Below, piece by piece: positions 1 through 9,000 of a stretch of DNA of 28,455 nucleotides. The stretch covers positions 1 through 28,455 of the forward strand of contig JAEYRD010000045.1 of assembly GCA_023435725.1 (NCBI GenBank). The letters run 5' to 3'. Every line of letters begins with the position of its first letter. Position 1 is the stretch's first letter. This stretch comes from Pseudomonadota bacterium (GTDB lineage Bacteria; Pseudomonadota; Alphaproteobacteria; Rhizobiales; Xanthobacteraceae). The translations under genes and the position numbers were made by a program. The notes beneath the pieces were generated by a model. It was given only the letters and a program-made list of their open reading frames with translations, ran no database searches and was not told where the DNA came from.

Positions 1-121
1 ATCTACGTAATCCCGCCGCGCCGAGAAGTGACAACTCGCCGCAGGCGACTTTCAAAAAGTTGTCGGCTCGTGGCCGGCATTGCGTGCGCCGGACCGCACA
101 CACCGTGCGATCTCGCAGCAG
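1..121. other. Non-coding tail downstream of ettA
   Basis: No credible gene is seen here; the reading frames that cross it are antisense shadows of ettA. It holds a possible two-part stem-loop downstream of the ettA stop: GACAACT at 30-36 pairs with AGTTGTC at 58-64, and CGCC at 37-40 pairs with GGCG at 44-47. There is no T-run in the ettA direction that would make it a clear intrinsic terminator. Confidence 0.3.
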
Positions 122-1771
<1,650 letters not shown>

Positions 1772-2006
1772 CGGTCCCGTGAAACCTTCAATTTGAGGGA
1801 ATTTGGTTGCCGCCGATGTAGCGATCCTGTCCCCAAAGGGCAATGTTTTCCCTCCGTTCACCACGGATGATTACTGGATGGACACCATCCGGCCCTCGAT
1901 CCGGACAATTGAAACCATCTTTTAATAAATCAGGCCAAAGCTCGCTGTTGCGCTGAAAGAAGCGCCACCCCGCTCAGAAGGAACGGGAGAATAACGAGGC
2001 CGCGCC

Positions 2007-2222
2007 ATGGCTCTGATCGAGACCACTTCCCTTCCCGTTCCGGCCAAGGCCGGGAGTGCGTCCGGGCTCGCATCCGAGATCAAGGGCTTCTGGAAGCGCT
2101 TCTTCGCCGTGGCCTTCAATCCCTACCGCCCCGAGCAGCACTACATGCGGGGCCCCGGCCCCGCCTGGCGTGCCAAGCACGGCATGGATGCGCCGGTGCG
2201 CCTGAAGCGCCGCGACCTCTGA
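2007..2222 (+). CDS. Conserved-looking small protein of unknown function (71 aa)
   Basis: A 71-residue basic protein with no signal peptide, membrane segment or cysteine. The N-terminal 25 residues are Ala/Ser/Pro-rich. The rest is denser in charged and aromatic residues (FWKRFFAVAFNPYRPEQHY) and ends in a basic tail (RLKRRDL). It starts at ATG 2007, about 20 bases after GAACGGGAGAA, so the ribosome-binding site is not strong. A 161-residue frame on the opposite strand covers the same DNA but has an unnatural, low-complexity composition, so the plus-strand gene is preferred. It is divergent from ettA and 129 bases upstream of the hydroxyacid dehydrogenase. I do not recognise the family and assign no function. 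Confidence 0.55.
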   Translation: MALIETTSLPVPAKAGSASGLASEIKGFWKRFFAVAFNPYRPEQHYMRGPGPAWRAKHGMDAPVRLKRRDL

Positions 2223-2351
2223 GCCCCTCTCCTGTCGAATTCTTGAAGATGCCAACCGCTTGCGCATGGCTCTGATTGCGCGCAACCATGGCCTGGTTCC
2301 GACGATGGCGCCCCTGCTTGCGCCATGACCTCTCGCCATGGATGAACGCTG

Positions 2352-3314
2352 ATGACGCGGCTGCGCTGTGCAATTCTCGACGACTATTTCGACCTCGCCC
2401 TCGACGTCGCCGACTGGCAGAAACTGTCCGACCGCGTCGATGTTACCGTGTTCAGCCATCCCTTCGCCTCGGAACAGGCTGCGGCGAGCGCGCTCGCCGA
2501 TTTCGAGATCATCTGCGCGATGCGCGAGCGCACCGCATTCCCGAACAGCCTGTTCGCAGCGCTACCGAAGCTGAAGCTGCTGCTCACGTCAGGCATGCGC
2601 AACGCCTCGATCGACATGGAGGCTGCGAAGGCTCGCAACGTGGCCGTCGGCGGCACGCAATATTCGCGCGATCCCACCGCCCCGCTCACCATGGGCCTGA
2701 TCCTTGAACTGACCCGCGGGATCGGCCGCGAGAATGCACGCATGCATGCGGGTGAGCCCTGGCAGACCTTCGCCGGCGTCGAGATCGAAGGACTGACGCT
2801 CGGCATCGTCGGGCTCGGCAAGCTCGGCAGCAGGATGGCCGGCATCGCCAAGGCGTTCGGCATGAACGTGATCGCCTGGAGCCCGAACCTGACGCCGGAG
2901 AAGTGCAAGGAGGCCGGCGTCGGCTACGCCACCAAGGAGGAGCTGTTCGCCAAGGCCGACATCGTCACCATCCATGTGGTGCTGAGCGAGCGTTCGCGCG
3001 GTCTGGTCGGCGCTGCCGATCTCGCGCGGATGAAGCCGACAGCCTTCCTCGTCAACACCGCGCGCGGGCCGATCGTCGACGAGCAGGCGCTGCTGGAGGC
3101 CTTGCAGCAGAAGAGGATCGCCGGCGCCGGCATCGACGTGTTCTCGGTCGAGCCGCTGCCGGTCGATCATCCCTTCCGCAAGCTCGACAATCTCGTGCTC
3201 ACGCCGCATCTCGGTTACGCGACCGAGGACGGCTTGCGCATCCATTACGGCCAGATGGTCGAGGCGATCGACGCATGGACCAAGGGCGGCGAGTTGCCGC
3301 GGAAGCTGGCCTGA
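2352..3314 (+). CDS. D-2-hydroxyacid dehydrogenase family protein (NAD(P)-dependent)
   Basis: A 320-residue member of the D-isomer-specific 2-hydroxyacid dehydrogenase superfamily, which reversibly reduces 2-oxo acids to D-2-hydroxy acids in the cytoplasm. Visible features are the Rossmann motif GIVGLGKLG at 151-159, the NTARG loop with catalytic Arg238, Glu267 in the DVFSVEPLP segment and catalytic His286 in LTPH. All three catalytic residues are therefore present. The length is normal for the family. The ATG at 2352 is used because it precedes the conserved N-terminal strand (LRCAILDDY); no good Shine-Dalgarno sequence is visible. A strong stem-loop follows at once (3321-3345). The true substrate (glyoxylate, hydroxypyruvate, phosphoglycerate-like) cannot be read from sequence; it is only distantly similar to the GhrA-type enzyme at 25475. 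Confidence 0.9.
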   Translation: MTRLRCAILDDYFDLALDVADWQKLSDRVDVTVFSHPFASEQAAASALADFEIICAMRERTAFPNSLFAALPKLKLLLTSGMRNASIDMEAAKARNVAVGGTQYSRDPTAPLTMGLILELTRGIGRENARMHAGEPWQTFAGVEIEGLTLGIVGLGKLGSRMAGIAKAFGMNVIAWSPNLTPEKCKEAGVGYATKEELFAKADIVTIHVVLSERSRGLVGAADLARMKPTAFLVNTARGPIVDEQALLEALQQKRIAGAGIDVFSVEPLPVDHPFRKLDNLVLTPHLGYATEDGLRIHYGQMVEAIDAWTKGGELPRKLA

Positions 3315-3320
3315 AACGAA

Positions 3321-3345
3321 AAGGGCGTGCCGTCGGCACGCCCTT
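3321..3345. terminator. Bidirectional intrinsic terminator stem-loop
   Basis: A perfect 11-bp stem, AAGGGCGTGCC (3321-3331) with GGCACGCCCTT (3335-3345), closed by a 3-base loop. It lies between the convergent ends of the hydroxyacid dehydrogenase (stop at 3314) and the L,D-transpeptidase (stop at 3371). An A-rich run precedes it (AAACGAAAA), which reads as a T-rich run for the minus-strand transcript. It is well placed to end both transcripts. Confidence 0.75.
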
Positions 3346-3370
3346 CACAATCTGAGTCTTCCTGCAGCGC

Positions 3371-4582
3371 TTAGCGCACGGTGACCGGCGCGGGCAGCGG
3401 CGGCACCACCGTCGGCTGGGTGCCCGGGACCGGACCGGCCTGCGCGGCCATCGGAGCCGGCGCTGCAGCACCGGTGGTCGGCGCAGCGGACGCGGTCGCC
3501 GTTCCCGGCGGCGGACCACCGGGCATCACCACCACGCGAGTGCCGACCTTGACGCGATCGAACAGGTCGGAAACGTCCTCGTTCAGCATGCCGATGCAGC
3601 CCGACGACACGAACTTGCCGATCGTCGACGGCTGGTTGGTGCCGTGGATGCGGTAGACGGTCGAGCCGAGATACATCGCGCGGGCACCGAGCGGATTGCC
3701 GGGGCCGCCGGCCATGAAGCGCGGCAGGTAGGGCTGGCGCTCGATCATTTCGGTCGGCGGATGCCAATCCGGCCACTCGGCCTTGCGGGTGATCTTCTGC
3801 ACGCCGGTCCAGGTGAAACCGTCACGGCCGACGCGAACGCCGTAGCGGATCGCACGGCCGTTGCCGAGCACGTAATAGAGGTAGGTGTTCGGGGTATCGA
3901 CCACGAGCGTGCCGGCCGGCTCCTTGGTCTGGAACGCGACTTCCTGGCGGCGCAGGTTCGGCGCCAACTGCGCAGGTGCTGCGTCAGGCTGCTCCTCGGG
4001 CGGCAGCGAAGCGACCGTCATCGGCCGGCCGTCGGCGCCGACGGGAGCCTGGCCAGCCTGGACCGTTCCGGTCGCGGCGGGACCACCGACCGCCTCCGGC
4101 GGACGCAGGCCGTCATTGGCGGGGGCCTGGGCCGGACGGTCGGCATAGATCACCGGCGGCGGGCCGGCGGGGCGGCCGTAGCGCGGATCGTCCGGCGACA
4201 TCACGGGGCCCTGCGGCGGCGCGGCGGTATAGACCGGCGGACCAGCCGGACGGCCGTAACGGGGATCATCCGGCGACATCACCGGTCCCTGCGGCGGAGC
4301 GGCCGAATAGACCGGAGCACCCGCCGGGCGGCCGTAGCGCGGATCGTCCGGCGACATGACCGGGCCGCCAGGGCCGGGCGGTGGCAACGCGGCCTGTGGC
4401 GCCGCGTCGTCCTCATCTTCCAGCGAGTCGAAATTCGGCGTGCGGTCGCCCGGGCGGTATTCGGCCGGGGCGCCATAGCTCGGCGCCTGCTGGACCGGAT
4501 AGCTCTGTGCGTGTGCGAGCGAGGTTCCCGCCGCAGCGACTGTTGCGGCAGCGCATATCGTCAGAAAATGTTTGATCATCAT
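3371..4582 (-). CDS. Secreted L,D-transpeptidase (YkuD/ErfK family) with tandem repeat linker
   Basis: A 403-residue envelope protein. The N-terminus MIKHFLTICAAATVAAAG ends in SLAHAQ, a clear signal peptide. Roughly residues 65-150 hold three 26-residue repeats of the type GPVMSPDDPRYGRPAGxP, within a Pro/Ala-rich linker. The YkuD catalytic domain follows, with His313 in IHGT and the nucleophile Cys329 in SSGCIG. The family cross-links or modifies peptidoglycan by L,D-transpeptidation, or anchors proteins to it. A disordered Ala/Pro tail ends the protein. The open frame extends 48 codons upstream, but the ATG at 4582 is chosen: it starts the signal peptide and has AAGAG five bases before it. 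The usual Arg after CI in the catalytic motif is Gly here (SSGCIGM). Confidence 0.88.
   Translation of the reverse strand: MMIKHFLTICAAATVAAAGTSLAHAQSYPVQQAPSYGAPAEYRPGDRTPNFDSLEDEDDAAPQAALPPPGPGGPVMSPDDPRYGRPAGAPVYSAAPPQGPVMSPDDPRYGRPAGPPVYTAAPPQGPVMSPDDPRYGRPAGPPPVIYADRPAQAPANDGLRPPEAVGGPAATGTVQAGQAPVGADGRPMTVASLPPEEQPDAAPAQLAPNLRRQEVAFQTKEPAGTLVVDTPNTYLYYVLGNGRAIRYGVRVGRDGFTWTGVQKITRKAEWPDWHPPTEMIERQPYLPRFMAGGPGNPLGARAMYLGSTVYRIHGTNQPSTIGKFVSSGCIGMLNEDVSDLFDRVKVGTRVVVMPGGPPPGTATASAAPTTGAAAPAPMAAQAGPVPGTQPTVVPPLPAPVTVR
4145..4378 (-). repeat. Three 78-bp in-frame tandem repeats inside the L,D-transpeptidase gene
   Basis: The sequence CGGCCGTA begins at 4173, 4251 and 4329, exactly 78 bases apart. 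Each unit encodes 26 residues containing MSPDDPRYGRPAG. The units differ mainly at synonymous or conservative positions (APVYSAAPPQ, PPVYTAAPPQ, then a diverged third unit). The repeats lie between signal peptide and catalytic domain and probably form a flexible spacer or wall-binding segment. Confidence 0.85.
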
Positions 4583-4942
4583 CGCTCTTGTATAGTCCCC
4601 GGGCCCGATCGGACCGTTAACGGCCAGATGACGGAAGATAGCGGCACATTCAAGACATAACAGGTTGATTGGCCCCGGATTTAGCGAATTGTGATGCAGT
4701 CGCACACAGTTGCCCCGTTGCATCACGGGGCGGAAATCGCTTCAGGCGGCAGATCGCCCGTGTCATTCGCCGCGATTTTAGAGGAACGGCGCCGAACCGT
4801 TGCGATATGGTCGAATCAGCCTGATTCGCTACCGCTTTGAGCATCCCGCGTAGCGAAGGCGGCAATCAGTACCGTCACCGCGTTCAGATGGCTCTTGGGC
4901 CCTGGCCACTACGCCGCCGGGGCGGAAATTCGCACCCCCTCG

Positions 4943-5740
4943 ATGCTTCCCGGCTTTCGCTTCCTGTTTGCCGCGATCCTGCTGTCAACCTCCATCCTGG
5001 TGTTCGGCCTAGGAGCCGCCGCGCTGCTGCGGGCGACCCATGAGCAGTATGTCACCAACCCATCCTGGCGGAACGGCCCGCAGGAGCAGGTGTTTGCGCA
5101 GGCTCCCGAACCGGCCCAGCCGGTGCTCGCGGTACTCCGCGCAGAGCCGGAGGTGGTGGCCGAGCCGGTAGCCTCCCAGCCAGAGCCGTCGGTGCGAGAC
5201 CAGATCCCGACCATCGGATTGCCGGTGAGCGAGCCCGAGCAGGTGGCGGCGGCAACGACCGAGGCCGACGCCAAGCCTGAGGTCGTTGCACCTACCGCCG
5301 GCGCTGCGGCTGCCGAACCGAGCGAGACGGCGACGGAAGCCGCAGCACCAGCCCCCAGCACCGACACGCTCACCTCTGCCGACAGCACGGCAACGATCTC
5401 CGAGGCCAAGCCAGCCGCGGCCGCAATCGCCAGCGAGCCGGTGCCGGCTGACCCAAGCCTGGCCCTGACGTCGTCGGCGCTCGATATGGTCTCGGCTAAG
5501 GTGGCCGCATTGAACGATCCCGCGACCACGGCCTGGAAGGGTCCGCCTGCGAAGACGACGGCCGACAGCAACAAGGCCGAGAGCAGCAAGCCCGACGGCA
5601 AGGCCGCCAAGCCCCGTGCGAATCGCGTGAAGAAGCACCGCCGCATCGTCCGGCGTCCGCCGCCTCAGCAGCTGCAGCAGATCTACGATCCGTTCGGGCA
5701 GCAGCAGATGCTAGCAACCACGGCCGCGCGCACGCGCTGA
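4943..5740 (+). CDS. Membrane-anchored Ala/Pro-rich protein of unknown function
   Basis: About 265 residues. A single hydrophobic segment (roughly residues 5-28, FRFLFAAILLSTSILVFGLG) is followed by a long low-complexity stretch rich in Ala, Pro, Glu and Thr, and a basic C-terminus (KPRANRVKKHRRIVRR) ending in a Gln-rich tail. The layout suggests an inner-membrane anchor with a disordered domain outside; no catalytic domain is visible. I chose ATG 4943 because it puts the hydrophobic segment at the N-terminus. A TTG at 4895 would add 16 residues and cannot be excluded; neither has a convincing ribosome-binding site. It is divergent from the L,D-transpeptidase, so a role in envelope structure is possible but is only inference from position. 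Confidence 0.7.
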   Translation: MLPGFRFLFAAILLSTSILVFGLGAAALLRATHEQYVTNPSWRNGPQEQVFAQAPEPAQPVLAVLRAEPEVVAEPVASQPEPSVRDQIPTIGLPVSEPEQVAAATTEADAKPEVVAPTAGAAAAEPSETATEAAAPAPSTDTLTSADSTATISEAKPAAAAIASEPVPADPSLALTSSALDMVSAKVAALNDPATTAWKGPPAKTTADSNKAESSKPDGKAAKPRANRVKKHRRIVRRPPPQQLQQIYDPFGQQQMLATTAARTR

Positions 5741-5776
5741 TCCTCCTTCTCCACCTCGCCCCGCTTGCGGGGAGAG
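5741..5776. terminator. Stem-loop between convergent genes
   Basis: CCCCG (5759-5763) and CGGGG (5768-5772) pair around a CTTG loop. A pyrimidine-rich run precedes the stem and GAGAGGG follows it. It lies between the convergent stops at 5740 and 5805. A similar 'ccccgcttgcgggg' motif is, from memory, repeated in many rhizobial intergenic regions. It could act as a terminator on both strands. Confidence 0.45.
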
Positions 5777-5804
5777 GGAGTGCGCCGTTCGCTACGGCGA
5801 TTGG

Positions 5805-6659
5805 TTACGCCGGCCCGGTTGCGATCGGCGGGCCCTTTTCCTGGCCCCACTCCGACCATGAGCCGTCGTAGAGCGCGGTATCGGTGACACCGAGGCGATA
5901 GAGCGCGAGCGTCAGCACACCGGCGGAGACGCCCGAGCCGCAGCTCGTCACGATCGGCGCATCGAGCTTGACGCCGGCGCCGGTGAAGGCGGCACGAAGA
6001 TCATCGAGCGGCTTCATGGTGCCGGTCGCCGCATCGAACAGCACATTGTAGGGCACGTTGCGGGCGCCGGGGATGTGACCGGAGCGGATGCCCGGCCGCG
6101 GCTCGGGCGCACGGCCCTCGAAACGGTCGGCAGCGCGCGCGTCGATCACCTGCTCGGCCCGGCTTTCGACGTTCGCGATCAGCTGCTGCATGCTGCGCAC
6201 GCGCTTGGCATCGTAGCTCGCCTTGAAGGTCGCAGGCTTCGGCTTCACCTCGCCGCTCTCGACGGGGCGTCCTTCGGCGCGCCATTTCTTCAGGCCTCCA
6301 TTGAGGATGCGCACATTGCTATGGCCGTAGGACAGGAACATCCACCACGCGCGGGGAGCCGCGACCCAGCCGCCGGCATCGTAGATCACGACAGTGTCGG
6401 CATTGGAGATGCCGAGATTGCCGACATCGCGGCCGAACTGTTCGGCACTCGGAAACATGTGCGGCAGCGGATTGGAATGGTCCGACACCGCATCGACGTC
6501 GAAGAACACCGCGCCGGGCAGATGCGCGGCGAGATAGTCGTCCTTCGGCAGCGGCAGCACGCCCGGCAGCTTGAAGCTGGCGTCGAGCACCTTCACGTTG
6601 GCATCGTTGATGTGGGCAGCGAGCCATTCGGTGGAGACGAGGGGATCGGCGGCGGTCAT
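5805..6659 (-). CDS. sseA: 3-mercaptopyruvate sulfurtransferase (tandem rhodanese)
   Basis: A 284-residue protein made of two rhodanese domains: an inactive N-terminal one (about 5-135) and a catalytic one (about 160-280). The active-site loop is CGSGVSAG with nucleophile Cys240. The form CG[ST]GV is the one known for mercaptopyruvate sulfurtransferases, whereas thiosulfate sulfurtransferases have CRKGV, so MST is the better call. It transfers sulfane sulfur from 3-mercaptopyruvate to a thiol or cyanide acceptor in cysteine catabolism. The start at 6659 is supported by AAGGAG nine bases upstream. A palindromic element (6675-6798) fills most of the gap to the upstream rhodanese gene, which runs the same way. 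Confidence 0.92.
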   Translation of the reverse strand: MTAADPLVSTEWLAAHINDANVKVLDASFKLPGVLPLPKDDYLAAHLPGAVFFDVDAVSDHSNPLPHMFPSAEQFGRDVGNLGISNADTVVIYDAGGWVAAPRAWWMFLSYGHSNVRILNGGLKKWRAEGRPVESGEVKPKPATFKASYDAKRVRSMQQLIANVESRAEQVIDARAADRFEGRAPEPRPGIRSGHIPGARNVPYNVLFDAATGTMKPLDDLRAAFTGAGVKLDAPIVTSCGSGVSAGVLTLALYRLGVTDTALYDGSWSEWGQEKGPPIATGPA

Positions 6660-6674
6660 CTAGGTAGTCTCCTT

Positions 6675-6798
6675 GTCATTCCGGGGCGCGACGAAGTCGC
6701 GAGCTTCGATGCGCAATTGCGCATCTGAGAATCCATCGGGTCGCGGAGTTGGTGGATGAATGGATTCCGGGCTGGCGCTATGCGCGCCCCGGAATGAC
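6675..6798. repeat. Palindromic intergenic element, family A copy 1
   Basis: A 124-bp element bounded by perfect 16-bp inverted ends: GTCATTCCGGGGCGCG (6675-6690) and its complement CGCGCCCCGGAATGAC (6783-6798). Just inside the left arm is a second small hairpin, CGCGAC-GAA-GTCGCG. It lies between the rhodanese stop and the sseA start. A second copy in the same orientation sits at 7252-7354. The size and ends resemble a MITE or REP-type element; no flanking target duplication is obvious. Confidence 0.85.
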
Positions 6799-6818
6799 GC
6801 GTGGAGAGAGCAGCGCCC

Positions 6819-7232
6819 TCACCCCTTCTTCTTCGGATTCCACTGCTCCGTAGGCCCGCCGGCGTCGCGCCAGGCGGCGTAGCCGCCGGCGATGTGGGCG
6901 ACAGGCTTGAGGCCCATGTCCTTCGCGGTCTTGGCCGCGAGCGCGGAGCGCAGGCCGCCCGCACAATGGAAGACGAACTTCTTGTCCTCCTGGAAGATCG
7001 GCTTTGCGTACGGGCTCTGGGGATCGATCCAGAATTCGAGCATTCCGCGGGTGCAGGCGAACGCGCCGGGAATGCGGCCGTCGCGCTCGATCTCGCGGGG
7101 GTCGCGGATGTCGACGATGACGACGTCGCCGTTCTTGGAGATTTCGATGGCGTCCTTGGCGCTGAGCGTCTCGATCTCGGCATTGGCCTCGTCGAGCAGC
7201 GCCTTGATGCCGCGGGTGATGGTCTGGGCCAT
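6819..7232 (-). CDS. Single-domain rhodanese-like sulfurtransferase
   Basis: A 137-residue cytoplasmic protein with one rhodanese fold: VVIVDIRDPREIERDGRIPG is the conserved N-terminal strand, and the catalytic loop is CAGGLRS with Cys90. The terminal strand AHIAGGYAAWRDAGG is also typical. The protein should carry persulfide sulfur, though the physiological donor and acceptor are unknown. The frame runs 20 codons further upstream, but that extension is translated from the neighbouring palindromic repeat, so ATG 7232 (MAQTITRG) is used. The gene lies upstream of sseA on the same strand and is bracketed by two direct copies of family A repeats. A shared sulfur-relay role with SseA is plausible but inferred from position only. 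Confidence 0.88.
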   Translation of the reverse strand: MAQTITRGIKALLDEANAEIETLSAKDAIEISKNGDVVIVDIRDPREIERDGRIPGAFACTRGMLEFWIDPQSPYAKPIFQEDKKFVFHCAGGLRSALAAKTAKDMGLKPVAHIAGGYAAWRDAGGPTEQWNPKKKG

Positions 7233-7251
7233 GGTGCGTCTCCCTCTTGTC

Positions 7252-7354
7252 GTCATTCCGGGGCGCGACGAAGTCGCGAGCCCGGAATCCATTCCTCAAC
7301 TGACACTGCGGCTCGATGGATTCCGGGTTCGCCCTTCGGGCGCCCCGGAATGAC
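7252..7354. repeat. Palindromic intergenic element, family A copy 2
   Basis: A 103-bp element. The left end GTCATTCCGGGGCGCG (7252-7267) is identical to copy 1. The right end CGCCCCGGAATGAC (7341-7354) matches over 14 bp. The internal hairpin GCGACGAAGTCGC is also conserved, while the central 40-60 bases differ. It fills nearly the whole gap between the VWA gene stop (7360) and the rhodanese start (7232). Confidence 0.85.
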
Positions 7355-7359
7355 GAACC

Positions 7360-8535
7360 TTAGTGCGTCAATTCCTTCATCGCGTTCTCGAGCCCCTCGA
7401 TGGTGATCGGGAACATGCGGTTCGCAAAAATGCGGCGGATGATGGTGGTCGATTCCGAATAGTCCCAGTGCTTCTGCTGCACCGGGTTCAGCCACACCGA
7501 ATGCGGGTAGGTGCGGATGATGCGGTCGAGCCAGACCGAGCCGGGCTCCTCGTTGACATGCTCGACCGAGCCGCCCGGCACCATGATCTCGTAGGGCGAC
7601 ATCGAGGCGTCGCCGACGAACACGACCTTGTAGTCGTGCGGATATTTGTGCAGCACGTCCCAGGTCGGCGTGCGGTCGGTGAAGCGGCGCTTGTTCTGCT
7701 TCCACACGCCTTCATAGAGGCAGTTGTGGAAGTAGAAATACTCCATGTGCTTGAACTCGCTCTTCGCCGCCGAGAACAGCTCCTCGACCTGCTCGATATG
7801 CGCGTCCATCGATCCGCCGATGTCGAAGAACACCAGGAGCTTCACCGCGTTGCGCCGTTCGGGCCGCATGTGAACGTCGAGATAGCCGTGATTGGCGGTC
7901 TCGCGGATCGTGGTGTCGAGATCGAGCTCGTCCGGCGCGCCGGTGCGCGCGAACTTGCGCAGGCGACGCAGCGCCACCTTGATGTTGCGGATGCCGAGCT
8001 CGACATTGCCGTCGAGATCCTTGAACTCGCGCTTGTCCCACACCTTCACGGCGCGGTTGTTGCGGTTCTTCTCCTGGCCGATGCGGACGCCTTCGGGATT
8101 GTAGCCGTGGGCGCCGAACGGCGAGGTGCCGGCGGTGCCGATCCACTTCGAGCCGCCCTGGTGCCGGCCCTTCTGCTCCTCGAGGCGTTTCTTCAGGGTC
8201 TCCATGAGCTTGTCCCAGCCCATGGCCTCGATCTGCTTCTTCTCTTCCTCGGTGAGGTATTTCTCGGCGAGCTTCTTCAGCCACTCCTCGGGGATCTCCG
8301 CCTTCTCCATGGCGTCGAGCAGGCTTTCCAGCCCCTTGAACACGGTGCCGAAGACGCGGTCGAACTTGTCGAGGTTGCGCTCGTCCTTCACGAGGGACGC
8401 GCGCGACAAATAGTAGAAATTCTCGACCGTGTAGTCCGCGAGGTTGGCGTCGAGCGCCTCCATCAGCGTGAGGTATTCGCGCAGCGTTACGGGGACCTGC
8501 GCATCGCGCAGAGAGGTGAAGAATTGCAGGAACAT
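7360..8535 (-). CDS. VWA domain (CoxE-like) protein, partner of MoxR ATPase
   Basis: A 391-residue cytoplasmic protein. An N-terminal helical region (about 1-125, with a Lys/Glu-rich stretch at 75-125) precedes a von Willebrand A domain starting near 230. The metal-binding site reads FFDIGGSMD at 236-244, a DxGxS form rather than the classic DxSxS. Such VWA proteins work with MoxR AAA+ ATPases in metal-centre insertion or protein-complex maturation; the client here is unknown. The open frame runs on upstream to 9870, but that part is antisense to the moxR gene. ATG 8535 (MFLQFFTSLRDAQVP) is the conserved start of the family. The MoxR partner lies 466 bases away on the opposite strand. Confidence 0.9.
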   Translation of the reverse strand: MFLQFFTSLRDAQVPVTLREYLTLMEALDANLADYTVENFYYLSRASLVKDERNLDKFDRVFGTVFKGLESLLDAMEKAEIPEEWLKKLAEKYLTEEEKKQIEAMGWDKLMETLKKRLEEQKGRHQGGSKWIGTAGTSPFGAHGYNPEGVRIGQEKNRNNRAVKVWDKREFKDLDGNVELGIRNIKVALRRLRKFARTGAPDELDLDTTIRETANHGYLDVHMRPERRNAVKLLVFFDIGGSMDAHIEQVEELFSAAKSEFKHMEYFYFHNCLYEGVWKQNKRRFTDRTPTWDVLHKYPHDYKVVFVGDASMSPYEIMVPGGSVEHVNEEPGSVWLDRIIRTYPHSVWLNPVQQKHWDYSESTTIIRRIFANRMFPITIEGLENAMKELTH

Positions 8536-8658
8536 AACTGACAGATTGCCCGTCGGGTGGCCGACGTCAAGGGGCGGTGTCCTCCGCTGAACGCTGGACC
8601 GGGAGGCATTTTGCTCTAGAATTGGTGGTCTCAAGGGGTTGTTTTGGGGACTTTTGCC

Positions 8659-8904
8659 ATGGGAATTCTCGCAGCACTCATCATCGGTGCGATCGCCGGC
8701 TGGTTGGCCGGCAAGATTGTCCACGGGGCGGGATTTGGGCTGATCGGCAACATGGTCGTCGGCATCATCGGCGCGCTGGTTGCGGGCTGGATCCTGCCTC
8801 AGCTGCACATCGCGCTCGCCACCGGCACGGTCGGCGCCATCGTGAACGCCACGATCGGCGCGGTGATTGTGCTGGTCGTCCTTTCGCTGATAAGACGGGT
8901 CTGA
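8659..8904 (+). CDS. GlsB/YeaQ/YmgE family small membrane protein
   Basis: An 81-residue, strongly hydrophobic, glycine-rich protein with three predicted membrane segments (about 4-20, 27-48 and 55-78). The motifs AGWLAGKIVHG and GIIGALVAGWIL are typical of the transglycosylase-associated protein family. Members are often stress-induced; the molecular function is not established. ATG 8659 is chosen over TTG 8644 because GGGGA lies about 9 bases before it and the family starts at this point. The gene is sandwiched between the divergent VWA gene and moxR, and a stem-loop follows it. Confidence 0.9.
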   Translation: MGILAALIIGAIAGWLAGKIVHGAGFGLIGNMVVGIIGALVAGWILPQLHIALATGTVGAIVNATIGAVIVLVVLSLIRRV

Positions 8905-8920
8905 AAGCCTGACCGAACCA

Positions 8921-8947
8921 GGAACGGCCGCCACGTGCGGCCGTTCC
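8921..8947 (+). terminator. Stem-loop terminator after the GlsB-family gene
   Basis: An 11-bp perfect stem, GGAACGGCCGC (8921-8931) with GCGGCCGTTCC (8937-8947), around a 5-base loop. It is followed by a short pyrimidine run (CTTGTC). It lies 16 bases after the GlsB stop and 53 bases before the moxR start, so it probably separates the two transcripts. Confidence 0.65.
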
Positions 8948-9000
8948 CTTGTCGTGACCGGGGCGACAGCCTCGCGCCGACGATTACTCAAGGACGCGCA

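Noticed and set aside
1974..2459. 161-residue minus-strand frame across the 71-residue gene
   Set aside because: It overlaps the start of the hydroxyacid dehydrogenase and the 71-residue gene, has no recognisable domain and has shadow-like composition.
4145..4378. Regular repeats considered as a CRISPR array
   Set aside because: They are contiguous 78-base units without unique spacers and lie in frame inside a coding gene, encoding a repeated peptide.
3644..4660. 338-residue Arg-rich plus-strand frame
   Set aside because: It is antisense to the L,D-transpeptidase; its repeats simply mirror the 78-bp repeats of that gene.
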